From Dehalococcoidia bacterium (GTDB taxonomy: Bacteria; Chloroflexota; Dehalococcoidia; UBA2979): DNA of 64,000 bases. Every line of letters begins with the position of its first letter. The stretch's first letter is position 1. A model generated the notes under the pieces. That model did no database searches and was not told the origin of the DNA. It worked only from the letters and a program-made list of their open reading frames with translations. Where the stretch lies: positions 1 to 64,000 of the forward strand of contig WHSU01000005.1 in NCBI GenBank assembly GCA_009379925.1, in the 5' to 3' direction. This document shows positions 45,297 to 54,320 of the stretch, piece after piece. The position numbers were made by a program, and so were the translations under genes.

Positions 45297-46025
45297 ATGA
45301 CAACGGCGCTGTCACCAGTAGACACACCTCCGGCCCACGGGCACCTCATACTCGACCCGCTGCTCGCCGGCGCGCGCGACATGGTCCCGGTGCTTGTGGC
45401 GCTCATCCCCATCGCGGTCACACTGGGCGCCTCGGTCGCCGCGTCGGGGCTCGATCCCCGCATCGGCTGGACGGGGGCCGCTCTGGTCTACGGGGCATCG
45501 CCCCACGCCACAGCGGTCGCGATGCTCAGCAACGGCGCGGCGGCAGCCGCCGTCGTCGTCGCGGTACTCGTGCTCGGCGCCCGCAGCGTGATCTACAGCG
45601 TCGGGCTGGTCTCCCGGATGAGCGGCCAGCCGGCATGGTTCCGGTGGACGGCCCCGTATCTGCTCGTCGACCCGCTGTTCGCGCTCGTCACTTCACGTAC
45701 GACCGAGCGGGACTCGCCGCGATGGGTGCGGTGGTACTACCTGGGCGCCGGGCTGGCGATCTGGGTGACGTGGATGCCCGCTCTCGGGCTCGGGACGGTC
45801 GTCGGCCCCGTCCTGCCAGGCAACGAGGGCGCCAACTTCGCCCTCCCGGCGCTGCTGATCGCCTTCCTCGTGCCCGGCATCCGCTCGCGGCCCGCGCTCG
45901 CTGCCGTGGTGGTCGGCGGCCTGACCGGCGCGGCCGGAGGCGGACTGCCGAACGGCCTGGGACTGGCGCTCGGCGCCATCGCCGGGACGGCCGCGGGGGT
46001 CCTCTGCGAACGGCGGACATCGTGA
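45297..46025 (+). CDS. azlC: AzlC family branched-chain amino acid exporter, large subunit
   Basis: A 242-residue membrane protein of about seven helices. MVPVLVALIPIAVTLGASVA and VYGASPHATAVAMLSNGA match AzlC/YgaZ proteins, which export branched-chain amino acids or azaleucine together with the small AzlD subunit. The ATG follows AGGGAGCACG. Its TGA overlaps the GTG of azlD. The frame extends upstream, but that segment lies in the divergent promoter region. The divergent fusion regulator may control it. Confidence 0.87.
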   Translation: MTTALSPVDTPPAHGHLILDPLLAGARDMVPVLVALIPIAVTLGASVAASGLDPRIGWTGAALVYGASPHATAVAMLSNGAAAAAVVVAVLVLGARSVIYSVGLVSRMSGQPAWFRWTAPYLLVDPLFALVTSRTTERDSPRWVRWYYLGAGLAIWVTWMPALGLGTVVGPVLPGNEGANFALPALLIAFLVPGIRSRPALAAVVVGGLTGAAGGGLPNGLGLALGAIAGTAAGVLCERRTS

Positions 46026-46333
46026 GTGACCTGCTGGTATTCGCGGCAGCCGGGGCGGGCCTGTGGGCGCTTCGTGCCTCGGCCATCGTCCCGGCGGGGG
46101 GCCGCGTGCTCCCCGAGCCCACGACGCGCGCGCTCGGCTACGCGAGGCACGCGGTGCTGGCCGCGCTTATCACCGCGGCGGTTGCGGGAGGGCACGGCGT
46201 GGGCGGGCTGGTCACGCCCTCGCCGCAACTGGCCGCGGCGATCGTCGCCGGCGCCGTTGCCTGGTGGACCGGCGGGATGCTGCGGACGGCGGCCGCCGGC
46301 ATTGGGACGGTCCTCTTGCTCTCGTCGTGGTGA
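46022..46333 (+). CDS. azlD: AzlD family small subunit
   Basis: A 103-residue protein with about four helices, starting at a GTG that overlaps the azlC stop (GTGA). RASAIVPAGGRVLP near the first helix and the overall size are typical of AzlD/YgaH, the obligate partner of AzlC. No separate promoter is visible. Confidence 0.85.
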   Translation: MSDLLVFAAAGAGLWALRASAIVPAGGRVLPEPTTRALGYARHAVLAALITAAVAGGHGVGGLVTPSPQLAAAIVAGAVAWWTGGMLRTAAAGIGTVLLLSSW

Positions 46334-46479
46334 GAGACCGAGAGCGCCGCTACACCGTCATCGCTGCCCATTTTGTCCAAGGCAACGGGTCCCGTGGCCG
46401 CTAGACTCTTCGTTTGTGATGCTGGAGGAACATGCGTCGGGGCCGCCGAACCGGCGACCTGTCGGTGTCGAGGTGTGCG

Positions 46480-48285
46480 ATGATCGCTCGATTGACGGCG
46501 CGGCAGGAATGGCAGTTCTTCTCGGTCCTGCCTCGGGCTGACCGCGTGCTCGCCTGGGTGTGGTGGGGCATCCTGGTGCTACGCGGGCTGCTGCCGGCGC
46601 TCTTCGCGATCGCGATGGGCGTCCTCGTCGGCGCGGTCGAGCGCGGCGAGGACCTCGGCCGCCCGCTGGCCCTCGTAGGCGTCGTCTTCGTGCTGATGCA
46701 GGTACTCGCGCCGGTCCACCAGGCGCTCGGCGCGAACCTGGGCGACCGCACGGCCGCCTGGCTCTACGACGAACTGACGACGGCGACCGTGCGCCCGCCG
46801 GGTATGGGCCACCTCGAGAATCCCGAACTGACGAACGACCTCACGATGGCGCGCGACTTCGACCTGGGGATCAGCGGGCCACCGCTCTCGCTCTCGATGG
46901 ACTTCATGGCCGGCCAGATGGTCGCCATGGTCGCGGGGCTCGCGTCCGCGGTGATCCTCACGCAGTACGCGTGGTGGGCGCCCATCGTGCTCGCGGGTGC
47001 GTGGCTCAGCACCCACTGGCTGCTCCGCGAGAGCGCCGTCTGGCGCGACCGCGAGAACGAGGAGGTGCGCGAGGCGCAGCGCCACGCAGACTACACGTAC
47101 CGTCTGGCCGTGGACCCTCCCGCGGCGAAGGAGCTGCGGCTGTTCGGGCTGAGCAGTTGGACGATCGACCGCTTCCGGGAGCGCCGGCGCCGGCTGTTCG
47201 ACCTCCGCTGGGAGGCCACGCGCCTGCGTGAGCGTCCGGTGCTGTGGAGCTTGCTCATCGTCCTCACCGCCAACGCCCTGGTGTTCTGGTCGATGGCGAA
47301 CGCGGCAGCCGACGGGACGCTGAACCTCGACCGCCTGGTCACCTTCGCCATGGCCGCCATCGGCACCAGCTCCATCGCCTTCGGTGGCCTGTCGTGGGCG
47401 CTGGATGGCGCGGCGGCGCCGACCGCCGCCGTCCTGCGGCTGCGCGCGGCCATGGCGCCCGCCGGGCACCTGCCCAGCGGGAGCGTTTCACCCGAAGGTC
47501 GCCCGGCGCGGGAGATCCGGTTCCGCGATGTCTCGTTCGCCTACCCCGCTACCGGCGAGCTGGTGCTGGAGGGCCTGGACCTCACGATCCCTGCGGGCTC
47601 CTCGATGGCGATCGTGGGACAGAACGGCGCCGGGAAGACCACACTCGCCAAGCTGCTCTGCCGCCTCTACGACCCGCAGGGTGGCGTGATCGAAGTCGAC
47701 GGCATCGACGTGCGCGACTTCGACCTCGACGCGTGGCGCGAGCGCGTGACCGCCGTGTTCCAGGACTTCATCCGCTACGAGTTGCCCCTGCGCGACAATG
47801 TCGCGCCGGCCGGCGCGCCGGACGAGGTGGTGCGCGCCGCCCTGGAGGAGGCCGGCGCGGCTAACCTCGCGGACCTCCACACGATCCTGGCGAAGGGCTA
47901 CGCGGGCGGCACCGACCTCTCCGGCGGGCAGTGGCAACGGGTCGCGCTCGCGCGGGCGCTCGCCTCGGTGCACCTCGGTGCCGGCGTCGTGCTGCTGGAC
48001 GAGCCCACGGCGCAACTGGACGTCCGAGGCGAGGCGGAGATCTTCAACCGCATCCTGGCCTCCACGCGGCACACCACCACCATTCTCATCTCGCACCGCT
48101 TCTCCACCGTGCGCCACGCCGACCGCATCTGCGTCATCGAGCACGGGCGCGTGGTCGAACTTGGGAGCCACGAAGAACTCATGGCCGCGGGCGGCCGCTA
48201 TCGCACGACGTTCGAGTTGCAGGCGTCGCGCTTCGGCGCGGACGGCGGCGCCGAGGAAGGTGAGAGTCTCGATGCTCTCGCATGA
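46480..48285 (+). CDS. ABC transporter, fused permease/ATPase (exporter half 1)
   Basis: A 601-residue half-transporter: six-helix membrane domain, then an ATPase with Walker A (GQNGAGKTTLAKL, near residue 383), signature LSGGQWQRVALARA, Walker B VVLLDEPTAQLD and H-loop LISHRFSTV. All catalytic elements look intact. ATG 46480 follows TCGAGGTGTGCG; the open frame has an earlier ATG at 46432 with an Arg-rich lead. It overlaps the next ABC gene by 14 bp, and the two should form a heterodimeric exporter. Cargo unknown. Confidence 0.9.
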   Translation: MIARLTARQEWQFFSVLPRADRVLAWVWWGILVLRGLLPALFAIAMGVLVGAVERGEDLGRPLALVGVVFVLMQVLAPVHQALGANLGDRTAAWLYDELTTATVRPPGMGHLENPELTNDLTMARDFDLGISGPPLSLSMDFMAGQMVAMVAGLASAVILTQYAWWAPIVLAGAWLSTHWLLRESAVWRDRENEEVREAQRHADYTYRLAVDPPAAKELRLFGLSSWTIDRFRERRRRLFDLRWEATRLRERPVLWSLLIVLTANALVFWSMANAAADGTLNLDRLVTFAMAAIGTSSIAFGGLSWALDGAAAPTAAVLRLRAAMAPAGHLPSGSVSPEGRPAREIRFRDVSFAYPATGELVLEGLDLTIPAGSSMAIVGQNGAGKTTLAKLLCRLYDPQGGVIEVDGIDVRDFDLDAWRERVTAVFQDFIRYELPLRDNVAPAGAPDEVVRAALEEAGAANLADLHTILAKGYAGGTDLSGGQWQRVALARALASVHLGAGVVLLDEPTAQLDVRGEAEIFNRILASTRHTTTILISHRFSTVRHADRICVIEHGRVVELGSHEELMAAGGRYRTTFELQASRFGADGGAEEGESLDALA

Positions 48286-50116
48286 CCAGCCGCGCGACTG
48301 GTCGCCGGACGACCTCCCCGGCTCCATCTCCTCCATGTGGCGAGCGCTAAAGCGCGGGTACCAGGCGGAGCCAGCGCTGCTCGTCGTGGCCTTCGGGCTC
48401 GCACTGCTTGCGGCCCTGCCGGACGCGCTGATGGCGCTCTGGCTGAAGTTCCTGGCGGACGGCGCGCTCGAGGGCGACCGCACGCTGATGGTGGTCGCCG
48501 CGCTGGGCCTCGGCGCATCCGCCACCGGCACGTGGTTCCTGGTGGTGATGAGCGACCGCACCCAGCGCCGCTTCCGCGACCGCCTGACGATCGCGCTCGA
48601 GTCCCACGTCGCGGAGCTACAGGCGTCAGTCTCGACGATCGCCCACCACGAACGCCCGGACTACCTGGACCGGCTCGCGGTGCTGCGCGACCAGGTGTTC
48701 GTGCTGGACCACATGTACATGTCCCTCTTCAGTACGGCGGGGTGGGTTCTGCGCCTCGCGGTCACCGTCGTGTTGCTGGTGTCGATCCACCCGGTGCTCG
48801 CCCTGCTGCCCGTCTTCGCGCTGCCGACGGTCCTGACTGCAGCGTGGCGCCCGGGGGCCGAGCGGGCCGCCGAGGAGCGTGGCGCGTCGGCCAGGCGGCT
48901 CGCGCGGCACCTCTTCCAGACGGCGACGACCGCGCCGCCGGGCAAAGAGGTGCGCCTCGCGGGCATCGGCGACCGGCTGGTCGCGGGGCGGCGGGCAGCC
49001 TGGGAGCGCTGGTACGGTCCGGTCGCCGCCACGCGCTCCGTGAGCGCGGCCTGGCACGCCCTCGCATGGGCGATCTTCGGCGCCGGGTACGTCGGCATGA
49101 TCATCTTCGTCGCCAGAGGCCTCGATGCGACGCCGGGCGACGTGCTGCTGGTGCTCGCCGCGGGCTCCCGGCTATCGATGTACATCGGTGCGACGGTGGG
49201 CGAGGTCGGCTTCCTGCGCAGCGTGTGGCTGGACGGCTCGCGGCGCCTCGCCTGGCTCGAGGACTACGCCGCCGCGATGCAGGCGGAAGAGGACGCGCCC
49301 GTGCCTGACCGGCTCACCGAGGGCATCCGCCTGGAACACGTCTCGTTCGCCTACCCGGGCACCGAGCGCCTGGTGCTGGAGGACGTGGACCTCGATCTGC
49401 CCGCGGGCGCGGTCGTCGCGATCGTCGGCGAGAACGGCGCCGGGAAGAGCACGCTGGTGAAGCTGCTCGCCAGGCTCTACCTGCCGACCAGGGGCCGCAT
49501 CCTGGTCGACGGCATGGACCTCGCGAGGATACCCGCCGAAGGGTGGCGCACACGCCTCGCCGGCGCGTTCCAGGACTTCTTCCGCTTCGAGTTCGCCGCC
49601 CGCCGCACCGTGGGCGTGGGCGATGTGCCGCGCCTGGATGACGCACCCGCCGTGACGACCGCCGTGACGAGGGCCGGGGCGGACGACGTAGTCGACCACC
49701 TGGTGTCGGGGCTGGAGACGCAACTCGGACCCTCGTGGCCCCAGGGCGTCGACGTCAGCTTCGGGCAGTGGCAGAAGCTGGCACTGGCGCGCGGCTTCAT
49801 GCGGGACCGGCCCCTACTCCTCATCCTGGACGAGCCGACGGCCGCCCTCGATGCCGAGACCGAACACGCGCTGTTCGAGCGCTTCGCCGCCGTCTCGCGC
49901 GGCGCGGCCGTCGACGCGGGCGGCGCCGACCATGCGGCGGAGGACGGGCGGATTACGGTGCTCGTCTCGCACCGCTTCAGCACCGTGCGCATGGCGGACC
50001 TGATCGTGGTCCTCGATGGCGCACGCGTGGTCGAGGTGGGCAGCCACCAGGAGTTGATCGCGCGGCGCGGCCAGTACGCGGACCTCTACGGCATCCAAGC
50101 GGCCGCCTACCGCTGA
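48272..50116 (+). CDS. ABC transporter, fused permease/ATPase (exporter half 2, degenerate signature)
   Basis: A 614-residue partner of the preceding protein. Membrane helices end near residue 335. The ATPase has Walker A GENGAGKSTLVKL, Walker B LLLILDEPTAALD and H-loop VSHRFSTV, but the signature motif reads VSFGQWQK instead of LSGGQQQ. Hence one of the two composite ATP sites of the heterodimer is probably non-canonical, as in other heterodimeric ABC exporters. A Gly/Ala-rich insertion (SRGAAVDAGGADHAAEDG) lies between Walker B and the H-loop. The start ATG 48272 is behind GAGGAAGGTGAGAG. Confidence 0.9.
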   Translation: MLSHDQPRDWSPDDLPGSISSMWRALKRGYQAEPALLVVAFGLALLAALPDALMALWLKFLADGALEGDRTLMVVAALGLGASATGTWFLVVMSDRTQRRFRDRLTIALESHVAELQASVSTIAHHERPDYLDRLAVLRDQVFVLDHMYMSLFSTAGWVLRLAVTVVLLVSIHPVLALLPVFALPTVLTAAWRPGAERAAEERGASARRLARHLFQTATTAPPGKEVRLAGIGDRLVAGRRAAWERWYGPVAATRSVSAAWHALAWAIFGAGYVGMIIFVARGLDATPGDVLLVLAAGSRLSMYIGATVGEVGFLRSVWLDGSRRLAWLEDYAAAMQAEEDAPVPDRLTEGIRLEHVSFAYPGTERLVLEDVDLDLPAGAVVAIVGENGAGKSTLVKLLARLYLPTRGRILVDGMDLARIPAEGWRTRLAGAFQDFFRFEFAARRTVGVGDVPRLDDAPAVTTAVTRAGADDVVDHLVSGLETQLGPSWPQGVDVSFGQWQKLALARGFMRDRPLLLILDEPTAALDAETEHALFERFAAVSRGAAVDAGGADHAAEDGRITVLVSHRFSTVRMADLIVVLDGARVVEVGSHQELIARRGQYADLYGIQAAAYR

Positions 50117-50131
50117 CCCATATCAGAACTG

Positions 50132-50162
50132 TCTTTGCACCTGCGCCCATGGCCGCTAATGT
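50132..50162 (+). promoter_or_regulatory. promoter of the two-subunit CoA-transferase operon
   Basis: A -35-like TTTGCA and -10-like TAATGT at 17-bp spacing follow the exporter stop codon. The start point would be near 50169, which rules out the upstream ATG codons as starts of the next gene. Confidence 0.4.
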
Positions 50163-50185
50163 GCGGGACTGTCCGGGCGGCTGCC

Positions 50186-50980
50186 GTGGTGCGGCCTCAA
50201 CGAGGGCGGAGCGGTCCCCTGATCAACAAGATCGTCGCGACCTTCGACGACGCAGTGGCGGACATCGCGGACGGCGCAACCGTACACTTCGGCGGCTTCG
50301 CCTCGCCCTTCAACAGCCCCTCCTACCTGGTGGCGGCCGTCGCCCGGCAGGGCGCGACCGACCTCACGGCGATCTCTACCTCCATGGGGCGCGGGCTCGC
50401 CTCGGCCGACCAGCAGTCGCGCTGGCTGCCGCCCGAGCTGCGGCCTCGGGACTTCTTCGACATCGGCCTGCTGGCGGAACTGGGGCGCATCCGGAAGGGC
50501 ATCACCTCCTTCGCGGTGGGCGCGCGCCACGACTGGGTGTACCCCTTCGAGGAGCGCCTGGCGGCCGGAGAAGCGGAGGTCGAGGTCCTCGGGCAGGGCT
50601 CCCTCGCGGAGCGTATCCGCGCGGCGCGGGCAGGCATCGCGGCGTTCTATACGCCGGTCGGCCCGGGCACCGATGTGGCAAGGGGCAAGGAGGTGCGCGA
50701 CTTCGATGGCGTCCCGCACGTCCTGGAGACCGCGCTCAAGGCGGACTTCGCACTGGTCCGGGCCTACAAGGCCGACCGCTACGGCAACCTGATCTTTCGC
50801 GGCGCACGCACCTTCAACGAGACGATGGCCGGCGCAGCCGCAGTGACGATCGCCGAGGTGGACGAGGTGGTGGACCTCGGCGAGCTGCGTCCGGAACAGA
50901 TCCACACGCCCGGCGTGTACGTGCAGCGCGTCGTGGTCCGCCCGAGCCAGCCCGTGACCTCATGGGGGACTGCGCTGTGA
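50186..50980 (+). CDS. CoA-transferase family I, subunit A
   Basis: A 264-residue alpha subunit of a 3-oxoacid/glutaconate-type CoA-transferase. The glycine-rich loop is HFGGFASPFNSP near residue 33, and YKADRYGNLIFRGARTFNE is the usual late motif. It acts with subunit B to move CoA between acids. Start uncertain: GTG 50186 or 50189 are in frame, but family similarity begins at 50219, where CTG follows GGAG by 7 nt and may be the real start. It overlaps subunit B by 4 bp (GTGA). Confidence 0.85.
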   Translation: MVRPQRGRSGPLINKIVATFDDAVADIADGATVHFGGFASPFNSPSYLVAAVARQGATDLTAISTSMGRGLASADQQSRWLPPELRPRDFFDIGLLAELGRIRKGITSFAVGARHDWVYPFEERLAAGEAEVEVLGQGSLAERIRAARAGIAAFYTPVGPGTDVARGKEVRDFDGVPHVLETALKADFALVRAYKADRYGNLIFRGARTFNETMAGAAAVTIAEVDEVVDLGELRPEQIHTPGVYVQRVVVRPSQPVTSWGTAL

Positions 50981-51648
50981 GCGAGCCGGAGCGACTGCAC
51001 CCCACGGTCATGGCGATGATCGTCACGCGCGACTTCCGCGACGGCGACGTCGTGAACCTCGGCGTCGGGTTGCCCCTCGAGTGTGCGAACGTGCTCCCTC
51101 CGGACCGGGAAATCCTGTTGCACTCGGAGCTGGGGATCCTCGGTTTCGGGCCCGTCATCACCGACCACACGCAGGCCGACCCGTACGTGATGATGGTCGG
51201 AAACCTGCCGGTCACCGCGAATCCCGGCATGGTCTTCACCAGCCACGACGAGTCGTTCGCGCTGATCCGCGGCGGCCACCTGGACGTCACGGTGCTCGGC
51301 GGGTTGCAGGTAGACCAGGAGTGCAACCTCGCGAACACCCAGTTCGAGGGGAAGCCGGCCGGCAACCTCGGCGGGGCGCCGGACCTGGCCTACGGCGCCA
51401 AACGCACCATCGTGCTGATGCACCACACGACGAACGACGGCCAGTTCAAGGTCGTCGAGCGCTGCACGCTGCCCCTCACCGCCCCCCGATGCGTGAGCCG
51501 CATCGTGACAGACGTCGGCGTGATGGACATCGAGGGGGGCGCGGTCGTGCTCAAGGAGACTGCCCCCGGCTGGGACCCCGAGCGCATCCAGGGCATCACC
51601 GGTGCGCGGCTCGTGATCGCGGACGACGTACACGAGGTCACGCTGTAG
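50977..51648 (+). CDS. CoA-transferase family I, subunit B
   Basis: A 223-residue beta subunit. It has GDVVNLGVGLPLECANVLP and the catalytic Glu in HSELGILGFGP, the equivalent of the SENGxxG motif that forms the glutamyl-CoA intermediate. The start GTG 50977 overlaps the subunit A stop; ATG 50962 is an alternative. The length is typical for a separate beta chain. Together with subunit A it would make an alpha2beta2 or (alpha beta)4 enzyme. The acid acceptor is unknown. Confidence 0.88.
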   Translation: MSEPERLHPTVMAMIVTRDFRDGDVVNLGVGLPLECANVLPPDREILLHSELGILGFGPVITDHTQADPYVMMVGNLPVTANPGMVFTSHDESFALIRGGHLDVTVLGGLQVDQECNLANTQFEGKPAGNLGGAPDLAYGAKRTIVLMHHTTNDGQFKVVERCTLPLTAPRCVSRIVTDVGVMDIEGGAVVLKETAPGWDPERIQGITGARLVIADDVHEVTL

Positions 51649-51761
51649 GCGACCGTCGGACTGCGTGCCCCAGATGTGTCCGGATTTGTCGGACAGTGCA
51701 ACCGTTGCGTACGCTTCCGTTGTTCCCCGCGCCCACCCAGACACGGATCCCGGGATCGGCC

Positions 51762-52352
51762 ATGCATATGTTCCTGCAGACCGAGCGGCTCATCCTGCGC
51801 CGCCTCACCGAGGCCGACGCGGACCTTCTGTGCGACCTCGATAGCGACCCGGAGGTCATGCGGTACCTCAACGGCGGCCTCCCCACGCCAGCGGACGTGA
51901 TGCGCCACGAGATCCTGCCTGCCTGGCTCCGCCACTACGAGCGCCCGGGCGACTTCGGCTACTGGGCCGCCGAGGACAGGGCGGCTGGCGACTTCCTCGG
52001 GTGGTTCGCGTTGCACCCCTCGGATGGCCGGCCATCGCGAGAGGTGGAGATCGGCTATCGGATGCGACGGGCCGCCTGGGGCCGCGGCCTGGCGACGGAA
52101 GGCGCCCGGGCGCTGCTGCGGAAGGGCTTCGAGCAGCCCGAGGTCGCGCGTGTCTTCGGCACGACCTACGAGGAGAACTTCGGTTCACGGCGGGTCATGG
52201 AGAAGGTGGGCATGACCCTGGTGCGGCGCTTCCGCCCCGAGCCCGCGGCGCTGGCGTCCTCCGGCACCTACGTCGCCACCTTCGAGGAGCCGTGGGACGG
52301 CGACGACCTCGAGTACGCGATCACGAGGGCCGAGTGGGAACGGCTCGCGTAG
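51762..52352 (+). CDS. GNAT family N-acetyltransferase (RimJ/RimL-like)
   Basis: A 196-residue acetyltransferase. It begins LQTERLILRRLTEADADLLC, as RimJ/RimL-type enzymes do. The acetyl-CoA loop is RAAWGRGLATEGARALL near residue 105, and YEENFGSRRVMEKVGM is the late motif. It transfers acetyl from acetyl-CoA to an amine, perhaps a protein N-terminus or an antibiotic. ATG 51762 or 51768. It is monocistronic and converges with a hydrolase gene. Confidence 0.9.
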   Translation: MHMFLQTERLILRRLTEADADLLCDLDSDPEVMRYLNGGLPTPADVMRHEILPAWLRHYERPGDFGYWAAEDRAAGDFLGWFALHPSDGRPSREVEIGYRMRRAAWGRGLATEGARALLRKGFEQPEVARVFGTTYEENFGSRRVMEKVGMTLVRRFRPEPAALASSGTYVATFEEPWDGDDLEYAITRAEWERLA

Positions 52353-52391
52353 GCCGCGAGCCACCCGTCCGCCCTCGACGCTGCTGTTGGG

Positions 52392-53141
52392 CTATGCCTT
52401 CAGCCGCTCGCCGACAAAGGCGCGCGCTTGCTGGCGCCCTTCCTCCGGCATCTCGGCGTGTGCACCGAGGTGGGCGACCAGCCGCTTGTCCTCAGAACCC
52501 AGCAGGTCGAACAGCTCCAGTGAACCCTCACGAGTGAATCGCTCGTCGGACCATTGCATCATGAAGATCAGCGGCACGGTGATCTGAGGCGCCAGACGCG
52601 CGAAGACCTCCGCGATGTTGCTGCGGCCGGGCGTCTCGCCGTTCGTGCCGCAGAGGCCGAGCGCCGCCGCTTTGATGCGCGGCTCCGTCGCCACGTAGGG
52701 CACGCCGATGAGCGAGCCCATGGACATGCCTGACCACCCGACCCGCTCCGCGTCGAACAGTCCGCTCGCGAGCAGCGCGTCGAGGGTGCACCGCCAGTCG
52801 GCGGTCGCGTTGGCCGTCATCTGCTCGGCATCCGCCCACAGCGCGTAGTACTCGGGCGTGCGACTCTGGACGCCGCCTCGCTCCCCGTGCCCGGGCGCGT
52901 CGATGCACACCGCGGTCAGACCGTGCTCGCGGACGAAGCCCTGCGCCGTCGGCAGCACGGAGGGCGCGCGCTTGTTCGCACCGCCACCGTGCCCGATCAA
53001 CACCAGCGGCGAGCCCGGGGCCATCTCCGGCGGTGACCACATGAGGCCCGTGATGACATCGCGCTCCCCGTGCACGGTGAAGCCACGCTCGCAGATACCG
53101 TCGTCGGTGGTCCCCTCGTCGCGCCAGGTCAATTCGGGCAT
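52392..53141 (-). CDS. alpha/beta-hydrolase, dienelactone hydrolase-like
   Basis: A 249-residue serine hydrolase. The oxyanion area is LIGHGGGANK near residue 48, the nucleophile elbow GWSGMSMGSLIG near 138, an acidic residue is available in QWSDERF and the catalytic His is probably in HLGAHAEMP. It fits the DLH/acyl-esterase type. The start ATG 53141 follows GAGGAGGGACCG. It is 13 bp from the frameshifted NTF2-like gene upstream on the same strand and may be co-transcribed with it. Substrate unknown. Confidence 0.85.
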   Translation of the reverse strand: MPELTWRDEGTTDDGICERGFTVHGERDVITGLMWSPPEMAPGSPLVLIGHGGGANKRAPSVLPTAQGFVREHGLTAVCIDAPGHGERGGVQSRTPEYYALWADAEQMTANATADWRCTLDALLASGLFDAERVGWSGMSMGSLIGVPYVATEPRIKAAALGLCGTNGETPGRSNIAEVFARLAPQITVPLIFMMQWSDERFTREGSLELFDLLGSEDKRLVAHLGAHAEMPEEGRQQARAFVGERLKA

Positions 53142-53154
53142 CGGTCCCTCCTCG

Positions 53155-54185
53155 TCACTCAACCGGCAGGTCGTTGGTGAAATCGTGGTACATCATCACG
53201 CCGAAACCACCGGCCGAGCCCCACTGCTGGTCTCGGTAGGCCGTGATCCCCAGGCTGTGCGTCTCCGAGGTCATCTGGCCGTCCGTGGTGAAGCGGACGT
53301 AGCCGCTCAACACGTGCACCTTGTCCACCGTGGCGTGCAGCACCTCGGCCTGCGGGAGGTTGAGGGTGTAATCCCACTGCCCGACGCCACCGCCGGCCAC
53401 TCCGCGAACTGCGGGAAGTTCGCGTCCGCCGCATCGATGTCCGCCTGCGTCTGCTCGTTGACCGCAAGACGGCTCTTCACGCCGGCGATGCGGTAGCCGG
53501 CCATTGGGTCACCGCCGCGCGCGGAACCGGCGTTGAGGCGCGGGTTTCCGAGGCCCGCGCTGGCCGAGCGGCCCGGCAGCCGCGTGCTGTTCAGCACGCT
53601 CTGGTCTCGCAGCGTGTAGCCCAGCATCCAGTCGTGACCTCGACGCATCGCTGCCTGCTCGGCGTCCGGGTACGTCACGTGGAGCATCTCGCGAGGCGTG
53701 ACGATGGTGGACATCATCTGGATGCCCCATTTGCCGTCGTTGTTGGTGACGGCGTAGATGCCGTCGCATTGCAGGACTTTGTGGCCGCCTTCTCCAAAGC
53801 GGCTGTAGGTCAGGGACAACCCGGCGCCGACCGGGTTGTAGACGTGGATCTTGATCCCGTCCAGCAGGTCGTAGGCGCCGGGCTGGATGTGGCTCTTGCC
53901 CTGGCTGGTGACGTTCAGGGACTTCGGCGGCGACGCGAGGAGCTGCTCGCGGCTCTCGATGACCTCGGGCTCGGTGCCCTCGTAGCTGGCGAGCGGATAG
54001 TGCATGAGGTCCGCGATCTCCTCGAGGTCGCGCCGAGCGAGGGCGATGAAGAACTCGGACATGACACGTAGGCCATTGGGGACCGACTGCTCGTAAAAGA
54101 CCGGAAAGCGGGCGTCCGGCTGGCCCAGCGGGTGGATGCCCTCGGGCTTCTGCGGGTCACCGGCGGCGTCGAGGTGGTCAGGCAT
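53155..54185 (-). pseudogene. tandem NTF2/SnoaL-like protein, frameshifted near 53390
   Basis: Two overlapping minus-strand frames give one protein of about 340 residues. The first (54185 to about 53390) runs from MPDHLDAAGDPQKPEG to FPQFAEW and then turns into arginine- and cysteine-rich nonsense that stops at 53307. The second (about 53400 to 53155) continues with GQWDYTLNLPQAEVLHATVD and ends FTNDLPVE. Each half looks like an NTF2-type alpha+beta cone (VYNPVGAGLSLTYSRFGEG; VHVLSGYVRFTTDGQ). A one-base error in the assembly or a real frameshift would explain it. Function unknown. Confidence 0.7.
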
Positions 54186-54268
54186 GGCCGTGCTCCTGTC
54201 TGCGCTTGCGCGAACCGGCGCAGCCTAGAGCACGGAGGCACAACCTCGCACCTGGCGAGAGATCGCTC

Positions 54269-54311
54269 CTAGTACAGCCGCGCCTCCGCCTCGATCTCCC
54301 GGCGCTCGCCG
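54269..54311. repeat. direct repeat, copy 1 (displaced 3' end of aldo/keto reductase gene)
   Basis: These 43 bases match 41 of 43 aligned bases of 55195-55240, with one 3-nt gap. On the minus strand they still encode ERREIEAEARLY and a stop codon, as the reductase C-terminus does. Similarity ends abruptly on both sides. It lies 9 bp beyond the antitoxin stop codon. Confidence 0.75.
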
Positions 54312-54320
54312 TGAAGCGCG

